This document shows, in pieces, positions 1 through 12,600 of a stretch of DNA of 64,000 bases. Where the stretch lies: NCBI GenBank assembly GCA_003118195.1, contig BEXV01000766.1:3207-67206 (forward strand), written 5' to 3'. This DNA comes from Hemicentrotus pulcherrimus. Its lineage: Eukaryota > Echinodermata > Echinoidea > Camarodonta > Strongylocentrotidae. A model generated the notes under the pieces. That model saw only the letters and a program-made list of their open reading frames with translations, was not told the origin of the DNA and did no database searches. Made by a program: the position numbers and the translations under genes. The first letter of the stretch is position 1. Every line of letters begins with the position of its first letter.

Positions 1-81
1 TTAATCATCTCATCATTTCTCCCCTTGTTTCTTCCTTTCTCTGTATCTATCTGCATCCCACTCCTTCTCATGTGTATGCAG

Positions 82-3000
82 TTACAATAAAGCCATATTT
101 TGCTTTGAAGAGCTCATCATGTCAAATCCACACAACCATCTGTACCACCAGAAATATGCAGAGGTAAGTACCTGAATTTTTTTAAAGGGATTAGGTAACT
201 TTGTCTCAGATTCTGAAACGAAATCCTGGATTTAGCTCATGCTGCAATGATAATAATAAACCTATATGTTAGTCAGGAAACCCATGACTTTTACAAGCAG
301 ATCGCCTGTCTGATTATCAAGATATTTATGATTGGAAATCTAAATTTCATTTTCCGTTTTCCTAAAGGTTTTCATAACACTACAGTCAGTTGGGGAAAAT
401 GAGTATAGTAAAACCGGTCACTCAAAGATTTTAAAAAAATTTTTGAGGCACTTATGATCATTTTGAAGAGCAATTTTGTCAGGGCTTCATTATTACACCA
501 TATCACAGACACTGATAACATGTAAGGCCATGCATCTAAGATTTAACAATGTTAAACGATGCCCTGAAGAATACTTATTGGTTTGTTGTGAAGTACAGTC
601 ATCACGATGCTGTAAACTTGCCTGTATAAACTGGAATGGGATTTGTAATGCAAATGGAAATGAATGCAAATTTTCCCATTTGTGAAATTACTGGTATGGG
701 GAAAGAGTATAATTCTGCAGCACCCTTCCTTGTTACATAATAACCTAGTGTGGCAAATGTAGATTAATGTCATGCCAAAAGACATAAGTGCCGCAGGGGG
801 ACTCCGACCATGAAACAAGTGATCCACTGTCCTATAAGGTATTCACTAGACCATGACACCTTCACATGAAGGGGCTACTGGGTTCTGGTAGGCAGTAGGT
901 TAAAGTTTGATGTGATAGATAAATCACCAAAACAACATGCCTATTGTATGTGGTGGTTACTGACTTTGATATAATTCTCCCTTTATTAACTCTTCTCTCC
1001 TAACCATTTTAGATTCAGTACACACAAGGAGGAACAGAATGTATGGAGATTGCTAGAAAGTACTTTGCACATGCTGTTAAATTAAATGGCAACAACATGA
1101 GGGCACTCTATGGCATGTTTATGGTAAGAATGTCTATTTCTCTTCTTTTTGTTGCTTGAAATCATGGTTGATATCTACCCCCCCCCCCCCCCNTTCTTTA
1201 TAACCCTCTTTTAACCATTTCATATTTAGTACACACATGGCATGTTTATGGTCAGAATTTCTATTTCTCTTCTTATTGTTGCTTGATTTATAGTCACTAC
1301 CCCCTACCTCGGTGTCCCTGCTAATAGTGACCAGTTGTATAAAAAGATCCATCTGTCGACAAAGACTTCATTTTGATTCCTCTTACTTGTATGAAAAAAT
1401 AAGCATCATAGACAGACATGGCTAGTAGCTGGTGTCTTTAATGGGGCTGTAATGGCTTGCAACCCCTGTTTTGAAGAAAAAGAAGGAGGAAAAAAAAAAG
1501 GAAAGAAATATTGCTCCTTCCTTCCCTCTGAGTGGAAATTATTAAAAGAGATGGCAGGATTCTCAAAATTGTATTCTTAAAGAAAAAAAAAACAACTGTC
1601 ATCTATGTCATTTTTTGCTACTGCATCTAATGCACATTTAGGCTATATTTTTCAGTCGATGTAATGCATTTTGTGTCCATTCATGGATTGGTGTGATATC
1701 CGAATGATTTGTAGACAGTTAAACTTTGCCAAGTATATCAAAATAGAAGTATGGTAAATGACAATAGACGTGTTGGATACTAGACGAATTGAGTTTTAAT
1801 CAAGTGATGTTTGACCAGTTTGATATTAGACAAACTGAATCGATAACTTGGTATTGGACATATTGATTTTTGAGTGTTGATCAAATGGCAATAAACCGAC
1901 GGTATCAGATTTTGCCCATTTTTTTTGTTCATTATATCTCATTACCAATATATTTCCATATATTGAATTTCCACATTTTTTCATTTACTTACATTTAGAA
2001 ATAATAATATTCCATCCAAATAGTCATAACAATCTGCATATCCGTAACTCTATATATTAAATAAGTACCGGTATTTATTTCCTTCCTATGTTATTTTTCT
2101 TTGATATCTTTGATTCATTCAGGCTGCTACAAATATTGCCTCATCACCTAAGGCCTCAGGAAAGATCAAGAAAGACAACATGAAATACGCATCCTGGGCA
2201 GCTCAGCAGATTGCTTATAAATATAAGGTATGATGTATTGATGTGAACACTGAACACACAATGTATAATTCTGGAGGCTTCCTATTTCCAAGTGTACCGG
2301 TATACTTTTTGTTGTCCTCCTTTTGTTTTTGAAATGTAATTATTTACGAATTTACAATCTGATGTTTTATTTTATGTTCAAAATAACAATGATTTTGAAT
2401 TGAATTGAAAAAAATGAATTGAATTAGAAAAAATTCAGTATTGTTGGTCGATCTATGGGAGCTTGGAACTTTAGGGCTCAACAATCAAAAGAGTCCGATG
2501 ATCATGGGCTTCTTGATTTCAACTTGGGACACCAACTTTTGAAATTAAAAATGGGCTCAGTGCACACAGATGCTATTAAACAGCTAAAACATTTCAAGTC
2601 AGTGCAGACTCTTTTATGAAACTTGCAACAGGTGTGGACTATTAATGATTCCACAAGTTTCTGGATTCACGGTAGAATTTCAAATTATATTACTATACTA
2701 ATACATAATAGAACTAAGTTTGTGTCTGAACTGTATGGCTGACTTCTGTTTTCTTTTGCAGGAATAAGCAGGTCCTAAATAAAAATAAAATGCACTATTT
2801 TAGATTATGTATACATTTTTATAAAGTGAATCATTCTGTATCTTTTTAATTTCTTCATATATATTATTGAAATCTTGACCATAGCGAGTAAATGCACAAG
2901 ATGATATTTTGAAAGAATATATTGCAGCAAGGTAGCTTTTGACTTTGATCAATTATGATCACCTTTAGTTTTCAGATAAACTGAGAAATTGTAATATTTC

Positions 3001-3391
3001 TCGAAAGCTCTAGTGGCAATTTTTGTGAGTTGCAATAGTGGCCTACTCAATGGAATGGATAGACTAAAGTAAAATTTCCATCTATCTATCTTATTTATGT
3101 GTATCTTTTTTCATGAGGATTTCTGTGACCAAAGCCATTTGATATGTTTTTAAAAATCCTTTTCTCTCTTGTTTTTTCTTCATTACTACATTCTCACTTT
3201 CCCCTTTTTGTTCCTTTCTATACACATCTTTTGCTTGTTCACTGCATCTATTCATTCCCTCTTCTATTCCAATCTCTCTCTCTCTCTCACACCCTTCTGT
3301 ATGCCAGGTTGCACAAGGAAAGGACACTGGGAGCAAAATGCAACACTTGGAAAAGATGCTGGACTGCTTACAGATAGCTCCTGCACCATAG
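82..3391 (+). CDS. EMC2: EMC2, ER membrane protein complex subunit 2 (C-terminal half)
   Basis: Four exons, 82-163, 1013-1123, 2123-2227 and 3308-3391 (stop TAG), all join in phase with AG acceptors and GT donors. They encode the last 126 residues; the 5' exons lie left of the window. Recognisable stretches are the [14 protein letters not shown] and [20 protein letters not shown] segments, which form a TPR helix pair, then [20 protein letters not shown] and the end [14 protein letters not shown]. These align with the C-terminal third to half of vertebrate EMC2 (formerly TTC35, about 297 residues). EMC2 is the cytosolic TPR scaffold of the ER membrane protein complex, which inserts transmembrane segments of tail-anchored and multipass proteins. 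The gene converges on PTRHD1. Intron 82-side contains a TTAA-ended repeat and a SINE relic. I am confident of the family; the exact upstream structure is not visible. Confidence 0.93.
182..566 (+). repeat. TTAA-ended dispersed repeat, copy A
   Basis: About 385 bp starting TTAAAGGGATTAGG and ending near GTTAAACGATGCCC. The same sequence occurs inverted at 15221-15612 and, in part, at 61662-61941. Shared internal blocks include TCCTGGATTTAGCTCATGC and GATTATCAAGATATTTATGA. It lies in the EMC2 intron. It is probably a non-autonomous DNA transposon; no coding content. Confidence 0.75.
745..862 (-). mobile_element. Degenerate tRNA-like SINE relic
   Basis: Matches the better-preserved copy at 62218-62500 over the blocks GTGGCAAATGTAGAT, ATGCC(A)AA.GACAT(A/T)AGTGCCG and the terminal ACCATGACACC region. 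Read on the minus strand, its head resembles a tRNA-derived pol III promoter, but the B box is poorly kept. It lies in the EMC2 intron. Confidence 0.5.
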
Positions 3392-3969
3392 GGACATTTT
3401 TGAAACATTATGGTACACCACAGCAAGTTTGACAAGTCATCTCAGAGACATTTGACCAAGGTGCTATACGAAGGAGGAGCCTTTTCTGAGGAGGGTCAAT
3501 ATATCGTGTATTTGTACATGCCAAAGACACTGTAAGCACATTCACACTGTGCTCTGCTTGTTTGTTCATATGTGAAAGGTACCATGACCAAGAGGATGGA
3601 TACATGGACAATATGGCCGTGCTGATCGTGAATAGATCTGATTAGTCATAAAGGGATGAAAGATGAAAGCATGTGCAGGCAGATCAGAGGTTTCGCATCA
3701 CTCCCAAGGTGATATAATCCTTAGATATGGACATGTGAAAAGGCAAGCCACGGATTCCTGGTCCCATATGTTAACGGAACTCACTAGAGTTTTACCGAAG
3801 ATTCCTTCAACTCAACAGCCCTACCAGAGCTTGGATCAGACCAAATAACAAGAAATTTAATATTTGTTTATTTTCCTATAATTCTAGGTGAAATATGGGA
3901 CAATGAATTACCATAATACCTTGGACTTGCGAAGATGCATTAATCCAAGTGCAAGGATATTTACAAACA

Positions 3970-4126
3970 GGCCCTGTTGCATAAAACCTACCACTGATGG
4001 TAACTTTGCCATTAATATTAAGTACCATGGCAACATCAATCAACAACCAGTCAAATCACAGTTTCTATGGAAGTTTCCATTCATGGCAAAGTTACTATCA
4101 ATGCCAAGTTTTATGCAACAGGGTCC
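3970..4126. mobile_element. MITE-like foldback element, GGCCCTGT terminus
   Basis: Left end GGCCCTGTTGCATAAAAC is mirrored at the right end as TTTTATGCAACAGGGTCC; the interior also pairs imperfectly around CCATGGCAAC / TTCATGGCAAAG. It is one member of a set of small elements in this window ending in GGGCCC- or GGGTCC-type inverted repeats. Confidence 0.7.
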
Positions 4127-5281
4127 AAATCTAATGTCAGTGAAGCTCATTTAGCTCAAAAGCTATTTTCATGTGAAATAGTTTGTACAAAATACGTGAA
4201 ACAAGGCTGCACTGCCAGTTTGATGCTACACAATAAGAGTATAATATGTGTACTCCATGCCCTTCCTTTGTCTCACTTTCCCTCATTGTTTTCTACTGTG
4301 CGTACATTTGATGGTTAGTATTATAAAAAAGATGTAGATGTGTTCAAAATATTTAAGATATATATAGAGTACCCTTTATCGAAATCAAAGTCTGTCCCTC
4401 CTTTGGAAATGTTCTTTAATTGAATTGAGTTGATCTTGGGTGCAATATGAAACCTTGTGTACACATGAAAGTAAAATATCCCTGTATAAATTAACAAATG
4501 TACTAGACTAGAGGATAGCACTATTTCACTTCTTTTGATTTGTATTAAGATAGAAAAATAAAAGCAATACTTAGTGAGGTATAACAGAAAAATATGATCA
4601 CATCCTCTTTTGTCTATTTTACTTGGATGAGAGAGGGAGAGAGAGAGAGAGAGACGAACATTCTCTTTCAGACTTTCCAAAGCATACAATTGACATTTTG
4701 GGCCATGTATGGTAAAACTACTGAATTTAGGTTAGCTTTGTGAACAAAGGCTCTCTATGAATTTGAATGTAATTTATACTCCATTTAATTGTGTATCTAA
4801 TTGCCTGTATTCACATGCATGTATACAAGAATTAAGACCAGTACGAGGGTATTATTTTGCCCAAGCCCAACATCATTTGCAATGTGCTCATGTAGATGAA
4901 ATGTTAAGGATTGAATGTCCTTTCATATTAATGTTTCATTGGATAAGTACATTTGGACAATAGTATATACACATATAACTCGTCATGCCATCATCATCTT
5001 ACTGGACAAGTGCATCGAAAAGGAAGAATGTGTAATATGTTCATATATGTTGTACATGTGGGACCATAATGCCATTATTTTTTTTTCTACTGTAAGACCA
5101 GAAACTTTTATAAATTTTGCAAGTGATGTACATTCAGGAATGCTTTATGCTGCAAATTACCGGTACTTCACAGATTCTAGGCTTAGATGCATACTTTATT
5201 ATGCAAATTGGCGCTCATCTCATTGTGATACATAAATTAATTTAAATTGTCCCATATGTATCAAGACTGCTTTCAGTGCCG

Positions 5282-5477
5282 ACACTATGAATATGACGGA
5301 CAAAGAAAGCGGCTAAAATATACAGTTCCTCAGGTAGACAAAGGAATATCCCTTCATTGCTATTATGTGGCACCTGTTCTACACGTTTTTACATAATAGC
5401 AGTGAAGGGATGTTCCTTTGTCTACCTGAGGAACTGTATATTTTGTCTGCTTTCTTTGTCCGTCATGTTCATAGTGT
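5282..5477. repeat. Near-perfect long hairpin
   Basis: Arm 5282-5368 is the reverse complement of 5391-5477 with about 6 mismatches in 87 bases and a 22-base loop. Three of the mismatches would be G-U pairs if transcribed on the plus strand. It is either a foldback transposon or a precursor-like hairpin within the possible EMC2 3' UTR. No protein coding. Confidence 0.85.
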
Positions 5478-6106
5478 GATTGGGTATAGCCTATTCGATT
5501 TTATTTCTGCTGATATGCTCAGATGAACCGTAACATTGCATTAGTGCAGTTCAGGAAGTTCCTTGCTGCAATAAGTCTCCAAAGTTTCTGGTTGTACAGT
5601 TAACCTGTGTGGTATTCAGTATTCACACATTTCTGAACACAGGGTCATTGATTTAGTTCAGAAAATCCTCATGAAGTGTTGTAGGAAAAGTTCATGTGAG
5701 TAATGTACATGTTTGTGTTGTTCCCATGTATGCCTTGTCTCAGTAATATGACATAGAATATTTCCATATTATATGAAAAATTGTAGTTTCAATTATAGTC
5801 ATTAAAATGTATTTCAAATCATCAGTGTTTAAAGTTTTGTATCTCTTTTTTCTTTATTTCCTTGTTATTTACAAGTAGAAATAGTGTAGATATTTTCTTT
5901 CACAATTTTTATGTGGTATTACTTATACAGTATAAGTCCCTCATGATCAAAATTAAATTAAAATTAATGCAGAAAAAAAAACCCCAGGGAAATGGGTCAG
6001 TCCAAATTTGAGGAAAGCTCAATCTTGGATAAGAATGATTTTTATTTCGAGTCATGACCTTCACTACACAAGTTGATAAATTCCACCTACCCACTGTTGT
6101 ATTGAA

Positions 6107-6112
6107 AATAAA
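6107..6112 (+). terminator. Candidate polyadenylation hexamer of EMC2
   Basis: Canonical AATAAA about 2.7 kb after the EMC2 stop and before the convergent PTRHD1 3' end. A nearer hexamer at 4557 is an alternative. Confidence 0.3.
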
Positions 6113-7234
6113 GTTTACAAGGGTATTCCAAAATTGAATTTATGAATTTGATAATAAAGTAGGTCTATATTCATTTCATGACATTTCAAGAACATCAATG
6201 AGTACATGCAGTTCTAGAGCCTATTTCAGAAGATGGTTCCTCTAAAGAAAAATGAAATCCATGATAATTATGTTAACAAAATAATGAAGAAAAGATTTTA
6301 CAAGGTATCACAGAGTTGTCAATTTTCTTTACCGGTACTCCTAACTTCAACAAGTTATCTAAATCTTCCACTGCCTTTTTCCCTTCAAAATGTACCCCAT
6401 TTTCAGCAGAATTCCCTTGATATGATTACCTACCAAAATGGACTTTTAAATGACATCACATGATTCAAAATCAATTCAAAGTATATGTACGACAAGCAAT
6501 GCACATGTTAGCACATAACAATGACTTCTAAACTACTGTCTAATATTGTAGCCTCTGATAAATGCTTAACAAAATATTATTTGAAATACAATTTTCTCCT
6601 GGCTCAACAATAGTGTATTTCCAAGACATCCTTTTAGGAGTTAGAACCAGACACGGTAGATCATTGATTCAATGATGCTTGTAGAATTGCACAATCAGGC
6701 ATTTTAAACTGAGAGAGGGACAGTGTACATTGATGTGAAGCACATCTACAGGTATGCTTAGAGATTAACTCATCACCTGCAAAAGGATAATTAGTTGGTG
6801 ACACTAAATTAACCTCAGAAGAGTCCTAAACATGTTAGACTCGGTTCTATGACACATTACTCCAATTACTCCATGGACAAATGTCTAAATCTGTTGAATT
6901 CCTAACTTTAGCCCTGAACCATAATCCCTAACCTTGACTGTAACTGAAGTAACTGATATAACTTAACCCAAAGCCGAATTGCAAGTTTGCAACTTATACA
7001 CAAATCCTACATCTTTGATGAGATGAAGCTGAGAGAAAATGTCACTGGAGCAAATGTTGGGTTACCATTCAAAACCCAAATTCCTATACAATGCAATGCT
7101 TGATGAAGCCTTAAGCCGAGAAGTAACAAGGCCTGAACGTGGAAAAAAGCCTGAAAACTTGCATCCCTGTCACTGTCATTCATCTTCTTAATAGCAGAAG
7201 TCCATGTTACATTTTATACACAAGCCACTTGATA
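6113..7234. other. Convergent intergenic stretch EMC2 / PTRHD1
   Basis: AT-rich. It presumably holds the PTRHD1 3' UTR on the minus strand and the EMC2 terminator region. I see no exon, RNA gene or clear repeat here. Confidence 0.4.
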
Positions 7235-9313
7235 TCATTTAAAGAGCTTAAATTTCTTGAAGAACTTCTGGACCTCCTCCTTTGGATACGGTTTCACTGC
7301 CAGGCAGGTGGCATAATCCTCGGGTTGTTCAATCCACAGTTTATGATCAATGTTATTCTCTTTCAACTTCTCTGATAAAGTCCTAACATCCACTTCATTC
7401 TTTGCCTAAAACAAACAAATAAAAAAAGAAAATACAATTAAGGAAGTACTTTTATAGTACTTAACAGTGTTTTTGTTAGTTTGTAATAGTATTGGTATTG
7501 TTGGACTTGAACAGGTAACAAATTATCATTTTTAAATTATGAATTAAATCAATTCTTTGTCTCTGCAGTTTTCTGAGCTTTAGGGGAAAATTGAGTGACA
7601 AAACTCCCACTAGCCTGTGTCCTATTTCAAAATCAACTATTCAAAGACAATGTGCATTGTTATTCCTCTTCTTCATTATTCTAGAGTGAAGTAAGTTATG
7701 GTTGTTAAAATATGGGTATTTCACATCGTCAAACTCTGTTTCCTTTGGTAATGCAATCAAACAAGTAAAGATCTTGTGAATACTCTGTTTACCTCAAGAA
7801 CAACTTTGTGCATGTTGTCCAGATCTGATGTATATTTTACAACGTTTTCATCCTCCTTGAAAAGATGTATCACAGCAGTACAAGCATGGCATGCCTGAAT
7901 TCAAATGAGAAAAATTACCATTTCATGAAATTAGATTTATACCATTCTCAGTAATACGGTACATGTTTTGGCCATGTAATAAGGAAAAACATAAACATAG
8001 TTATATTATACAATTAGTTCTCATCTACATCATCTAAGGTGATACTGGACAGGACCAATCGGTATATACGTCCAGATTTCCGTGGCATCGCAAACTGTCA
8101 ACAAACATCACAACTGAGGGTGCAGGGTTCAAAAATTAAAAATAATAAGGTGCTCATAAAAAGAGTGGGTTGCAGACATCATCTAATTTTAGATGAAGTA
8201 GAGCCACATTGACGCTCTATCCCGCCTGTGTACAGCTGGGCTGAGTGGTCATTCTGCATGTAGCTCCAAATTTTGGTATTGAAGGACTTGGCCGATGTTG
8301 ACTCTTTGATGATGGTGGCTGGTAGTCGATTCCATTGCTGAATAGTGCAAGGATTACAAATTTTAATGAAGAATGTATATCCTTATCTTCATTTCCAGTA
8401 CGATGGTCAAAATAATGAGATTTCTCACTAAGATGTCAAAACTTTTGCAAAGCTCTTCTTATAAGTTGTTGTTATACAATTATTTGTTAGCTCTGCAAGA
8501 TATAGGCATTCATTCCCTTTTTTGTGTCCAAAGAGTTGAATCTTTCTTATTTATGAAGTAGACTTGGGCATCTATATCATAAACTACTATATTTATTTCA
8601 TTTAAAGAGCCTACCAAACTCTGGAGAAATGATAGAATTTATTTCACTTTTTGAGTTAAAAGTTTTACTTTCAATTGTTTTTCATTTGATTTCTTTAAAT
8701 TCCGGACAATAACCAAAAAACATATCTTGAATTTGCATGTTTCGGAGAAGCCAGAAGTAGTCTCAATGGAACATTTCTCCAGACAAATTGACTGACTTTT
8801 TGGTCTAAACTAAAGTAAGATCTATAATGTCAATGACGAATATGATAACCTTAACAGAAATGAACCATCATTCATTGAAATTATTAATTAAAAAAAGATT
8901 CAACCCAAAGAATAAGGTTAAGCAAAGGAAGAGAGAAATAACACTATGAAAACAACAGTCGACAGCAGGAGAAACAAGAATGAATATTAACAAATAAATA
9001 ACAATCAAACAAATGCAATACATGCACGATCAGTCGATTCTCTTCTTGACTAGCGCTCCCACCCACTGTCCTCTTTACAGTGTTGCGCCCAAGTACTCAC
9101 ACAAATTGGTGTATGTGGGACAACATTAAGTTACTCTTGGCACAAATTATACATTTCATGAATAAATAATCCCTAAAAATATATCAAATCGAGAGTTATA
9201 TACTAGAAATACAATATAACAATCACCTGCGCTATAACAGCACCTGTGGGCCATTTCAAAGCATGTAAAAGGTCGCCTCTTACAACGACATATTGGACCA
9301 TGGAGGCTGCCAT
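7235..9313 (-). CDS. PTRHD1: PTRHD1, peptidyl-tRNA hydrolase domain protein
   Basis: Three exons on the minus strand: 9313-9227 (ATG), 7894-7793 and 7405-7235 (stop TGA), of 29, 34 and 56 codons; all junctions are phase 0 with GT-AG ends. The 119-residue product begins MAASMVQYVVVRGDLLHALK, has the AQACHA segment typical of the PTH2 fold across the first junction, and ends with IDHKLWIEQPEDYATC and PYPKEEVQKFFKKFKLFK, nearly the vertebrate PTRHD1 C-terminus. Human PTRHD1 is about 140 residues, with the extra length at the N-terminus. The family resembles archaeal/eukaryotic peptidyl-tRNA hydrolase 2, though hydrolase activity of PTRHD1 itself is uncertain. The gene is head to head with CENPO, 305 bp apart, as in human. 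Intron 1 contains a retroelement tail. Confidence 0.93.
8179..8347 (-). pseudogene. Non-LTR retrotransposon ORF2 C-terminal relic
   Basis: The minus strand reads IQQWNRLPATIIKESTSAKS followed by FNTKIWSYMQ and a stop. This resembles the extreme C-terminus of CR1/L2-type LINE polyproteins, where a W-N-x-L-P motif is common. Only about 55 codons remain, inside PTRHD1 intron 1, with no reverse transcriptase core. It is a 5'-truncated fossil. Confidence 0.55.
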
Positions 9314-9618
9314 TTTTACTTAAATGAAGCTTGGTCAAGTATATGTTTCTTAATTAGGTTTAGTAATACAATTTAAACTTTGCAACTTAACCAAAAATAC
9401 TAAAATTTAATCAAATTTAATAGTTTGTTTTATTACATCACTTTTTATTATCTTAAAGTATTCTATAGATTAAAAAAATGTAGTTATCATTGATATCATT
9501 ATCATCAGCGGCGGTACGGTACGAATGAATGTGTAGTTTTCGACTGTTAGTTCTAAACTGACCTAGACCTCTAGATCTATAGACCTTCTATATCTGACAT
9601 TTGCTATTATTATCAGCT
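9314..9618. promoter_or_regulatory. Putative bidirectional promoter PTRHD1 / CENPO
   Basis: The 305 bp between the two start codons must hold both 5' UTRs and core promoters. The same divergent pair exists in human, which supports a shared promoter. No TATA box is obvious in a convincing place. The assignment rests on gene layout rather than a specific motif. Confidence 0.6.
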
Positions 9619-12600
9619 ATGGAAGTTCTAACAGAAAGATTATCCAGAGGTGAGTATTTTTTACTTTTGCATCAGTGACAAATTAGAATATGACTGAGTT
9701 TAAGTATTAGTAGGGTGTCTGATACTAGCGCACCAGGCCCGGGCCGGGGGCCGTTTCTCGAAACCGTCATAACTACAAGATCAACGACATCTCGCCACTG
9801 TCACGCAACTTGTCAGCTAAGAGTTTCACGAAGCTGTCTTTGCCAGATGAGCGACAACTTCCGCGACAAGCGAGTCACTGCTCCGAACATGTCATATCTT
9901 TTTAATTGCTCTAAAGGGCCATCACAAGTCAGATTGTTGCTTTTTCATAGGCCGCGCGCGAAATGTACGGTTAGTTTCACTATCATTTTGAGAAAAATAT
10001 AGAAAGGTCTAGGATCTAGACGAGTTCGGTACGTAATTCTCTGGGATGCGAAATGCGAATGTTAAAAAGTGATAATAAAAATTATACAGAAATTTTAAAA
10101 AGCTGAATATAAACATTAAATCACAAATCATGAAACTATAACATATAATTAAAAGATAGAGTCTATAAGAATGTTACACATTGTTGTCCATAGTTGATCC
10201 ATAGTCTTTTCTTCGGATACCGGGGCCTAGACTATGTGAATTATTATTCATTCTCTAATTACTTCTTCCAAATTATATTTTTGATATCAAATCAATTGAA
10301 TAACGAGTATTTATGAGCCTCTAGCATAAAACTGGCTGAGAAAAGGTATTTTTTCCTAAAATTCGTCGTCACATAAAACTAAAGAGTACGTATTGATAAA
10401 CTATCACATTACGGTATCCTTCAACTACCTTGATTGGACTGTCGAGAAAAAAGATACTCACCGGTTTTTCTTCAATTGAAGCATCTTTACAGAAATATTC
10501 AAATCGTTCAATGATCTTCATTTGATAATGACACTAGACCTATTTGTTATTTATTTTAGGAGAATTTATATGTATATATATCTTTTTGAACCATTTTAGC
10601 CCCGAAACATGTTTTTGGTTATTCGTGATAAATCAAATGGATCGTGACGAAGACTATGTTCTTGAGCCGCTAGCGTCGATATCTTGTCTGTCATGGCTTC
10701 GTGAAACGGTTTATCCACTTCATGACATCTCCGTAGGTCACCGACAAAGATATGACTGTCATGGAGTTGGTTTCGAGAAACGGCCCCCCGATGTTCAGAT
10801 GTTGTGACAGTGTGCTTAACCTTCCCAAAGACTTGCACACATTCCTATGCAGTCTACGTGCATTGCGCTACCATGAAAATTGGTCAATGATTTCATGAAA
10901 AAAATTGAAATTCAAACCTTTGGGGCTTGTGATCCTGAAGGTCAAACTCGATGAATGAGGTGTCATATGAAAGAGCAGGTTTTTCTCCATATTCCCCGAA
11001 GGGGCGCACGTGCACCCCCAAAATTCTAAAAGTATCTGGGCCGGGTCAAAACAGCGATTGAAATGTGTGAATCAATGCGTGTCACCAGGGGGCCGTTTCT
11101 CGAAACCAACTCCATGACAGTCATATCTTTGTCGGCGACCTACGGAGATGTCATGAAGTGGATAAACCGTTTCACGAAGCCATGACAGACAAGATATCGA
11201 CGCAAGCGGCTGAAGAACATAGACTTCGTCACGATCCATTTGATTAATCACGAATAACCAAAAACATTTTTGGGGGCTAAAATTGTTCAAAAAGATATAG
11301 ACCCTATATACATATAAATTCTCCTAAAATAAATAACAAATGGTGTCATTATCAAATGAAGATTATTGAACGATTTGAATATTTCTGTAAAGATGGTTAA
11401 ATTGAAGAAAAACCGATGAATGTTTTTTTTTTCGACAGTCCAATCAAAAGGTAGTTGAAGGATACCGTAATGTGATAGTTTATCAATACGTACTTTTTAG
11501 TTTTATGTGATGACGAATTTTAGGAAAAATACCCTTTTTCAGCCAGTTTTATGCTAGAGTCTCATAAATACTCGTTATATAATTGATTTGATATCAAAAA
11601 TATAATTTGGAAGAAGTAATTAGAGTGTGAATAATAATGCACATACTGCCCCAAAGGTATGTGGTATCCGAAGAAAAGACTATGGATCAACTATGGACAA
11701 CGATGTGTAACTTTCTTATATCTTTTAATTATATGTTATAGTTTAATGATTTGTGATTTAATGTTTATATTTAGCTTTTTAAAATTTTTGTATAAATTTT
11801 ATTATCACTTCTTAACATTCGCATTTCGCATCCCGGAGAATTACGTACCAAACTCGTCTATATTTTTCTCAAAATGATAGTGAAACTAACCGTACATTTC
11901 GCGGCCTATGAAAAAGCAACAATCTGACTTGTGATGGCGCTTTACAGCAATTAAAAAGATATGACATGTTCGGAGCAGTGACAACTCGCTTGTCGCAGAA
12001 GTTGTCGCTAATCTTGAAAAAGACAGCTTCGTGAAACACTTAGCTGACAAGTTGCGCGACAGTGGCGAGATGTCGTTGATCTTGTAGTTATGACGGTTTC
12101 GAGAAACGGCCCCCAGGAAGAAGAAACTGGGTAAATCTTCATACACAACCTCCTTGGTGTCACCCTGGAATAATGTAAGCAGACAAAGTACCTTGGTGTT
12201 GTGATCCAGAACGACCTCCGATGGAATGGCCAAACTCACCTCGCAACAACAAAAGCTATAGGAGTATCAAGTTTTCTGAGACGCAACTTTCATCACTGCT
12301 CAACTTCCATAAAGGAGAAACTCTACCTCACCCTCGTTAGACCACACTTAGATTACGCAGTTGCTGCTTGGGACCCATACACAGCTAAAGAACATTTCTT
12401 CCATCGAACGAGTCCAGAGGCAGGCAGCCTGTTTTGTCACAAGCACATATCAGAGAGAAGCAAGCGTCACCCTCCTTCTAAATTCTCTTAAATTGAACTC
12501 TCTCCAAGACAGACGCGAAGCTCACCGTCTAAGCTGTATCCACAAAATGTTAAATGGCCAGCTGGACATAGATGCCCAAACACACATTAAACATAAACCA

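Larger units (their letters stand above)
3392..6112 (+). other. EMC2 3' untranslated region and downstream DNA
   Basis: There is no convincing coding content. Candidate polyadenylation hexamers AATAAA lie at 4557-4562 and 6107-6112, so the 3' UTR could be about 1.2 or 2.7 kb. The stretch holds a foldback element (3970-4126), a GA-rich microsatellite (about 4627-4655) and a long hairpin (5282-5477). Which hexamer is used cannot be told from sequence. Confidence 0.5.

Noticed and set aside
3144..3435. Overlapping frames rich in Leu, Phe and Ser on both strands
   Set aside because: They arise from a pyrimidine-rich intron end and EMC2 exon 4 read in other frames.
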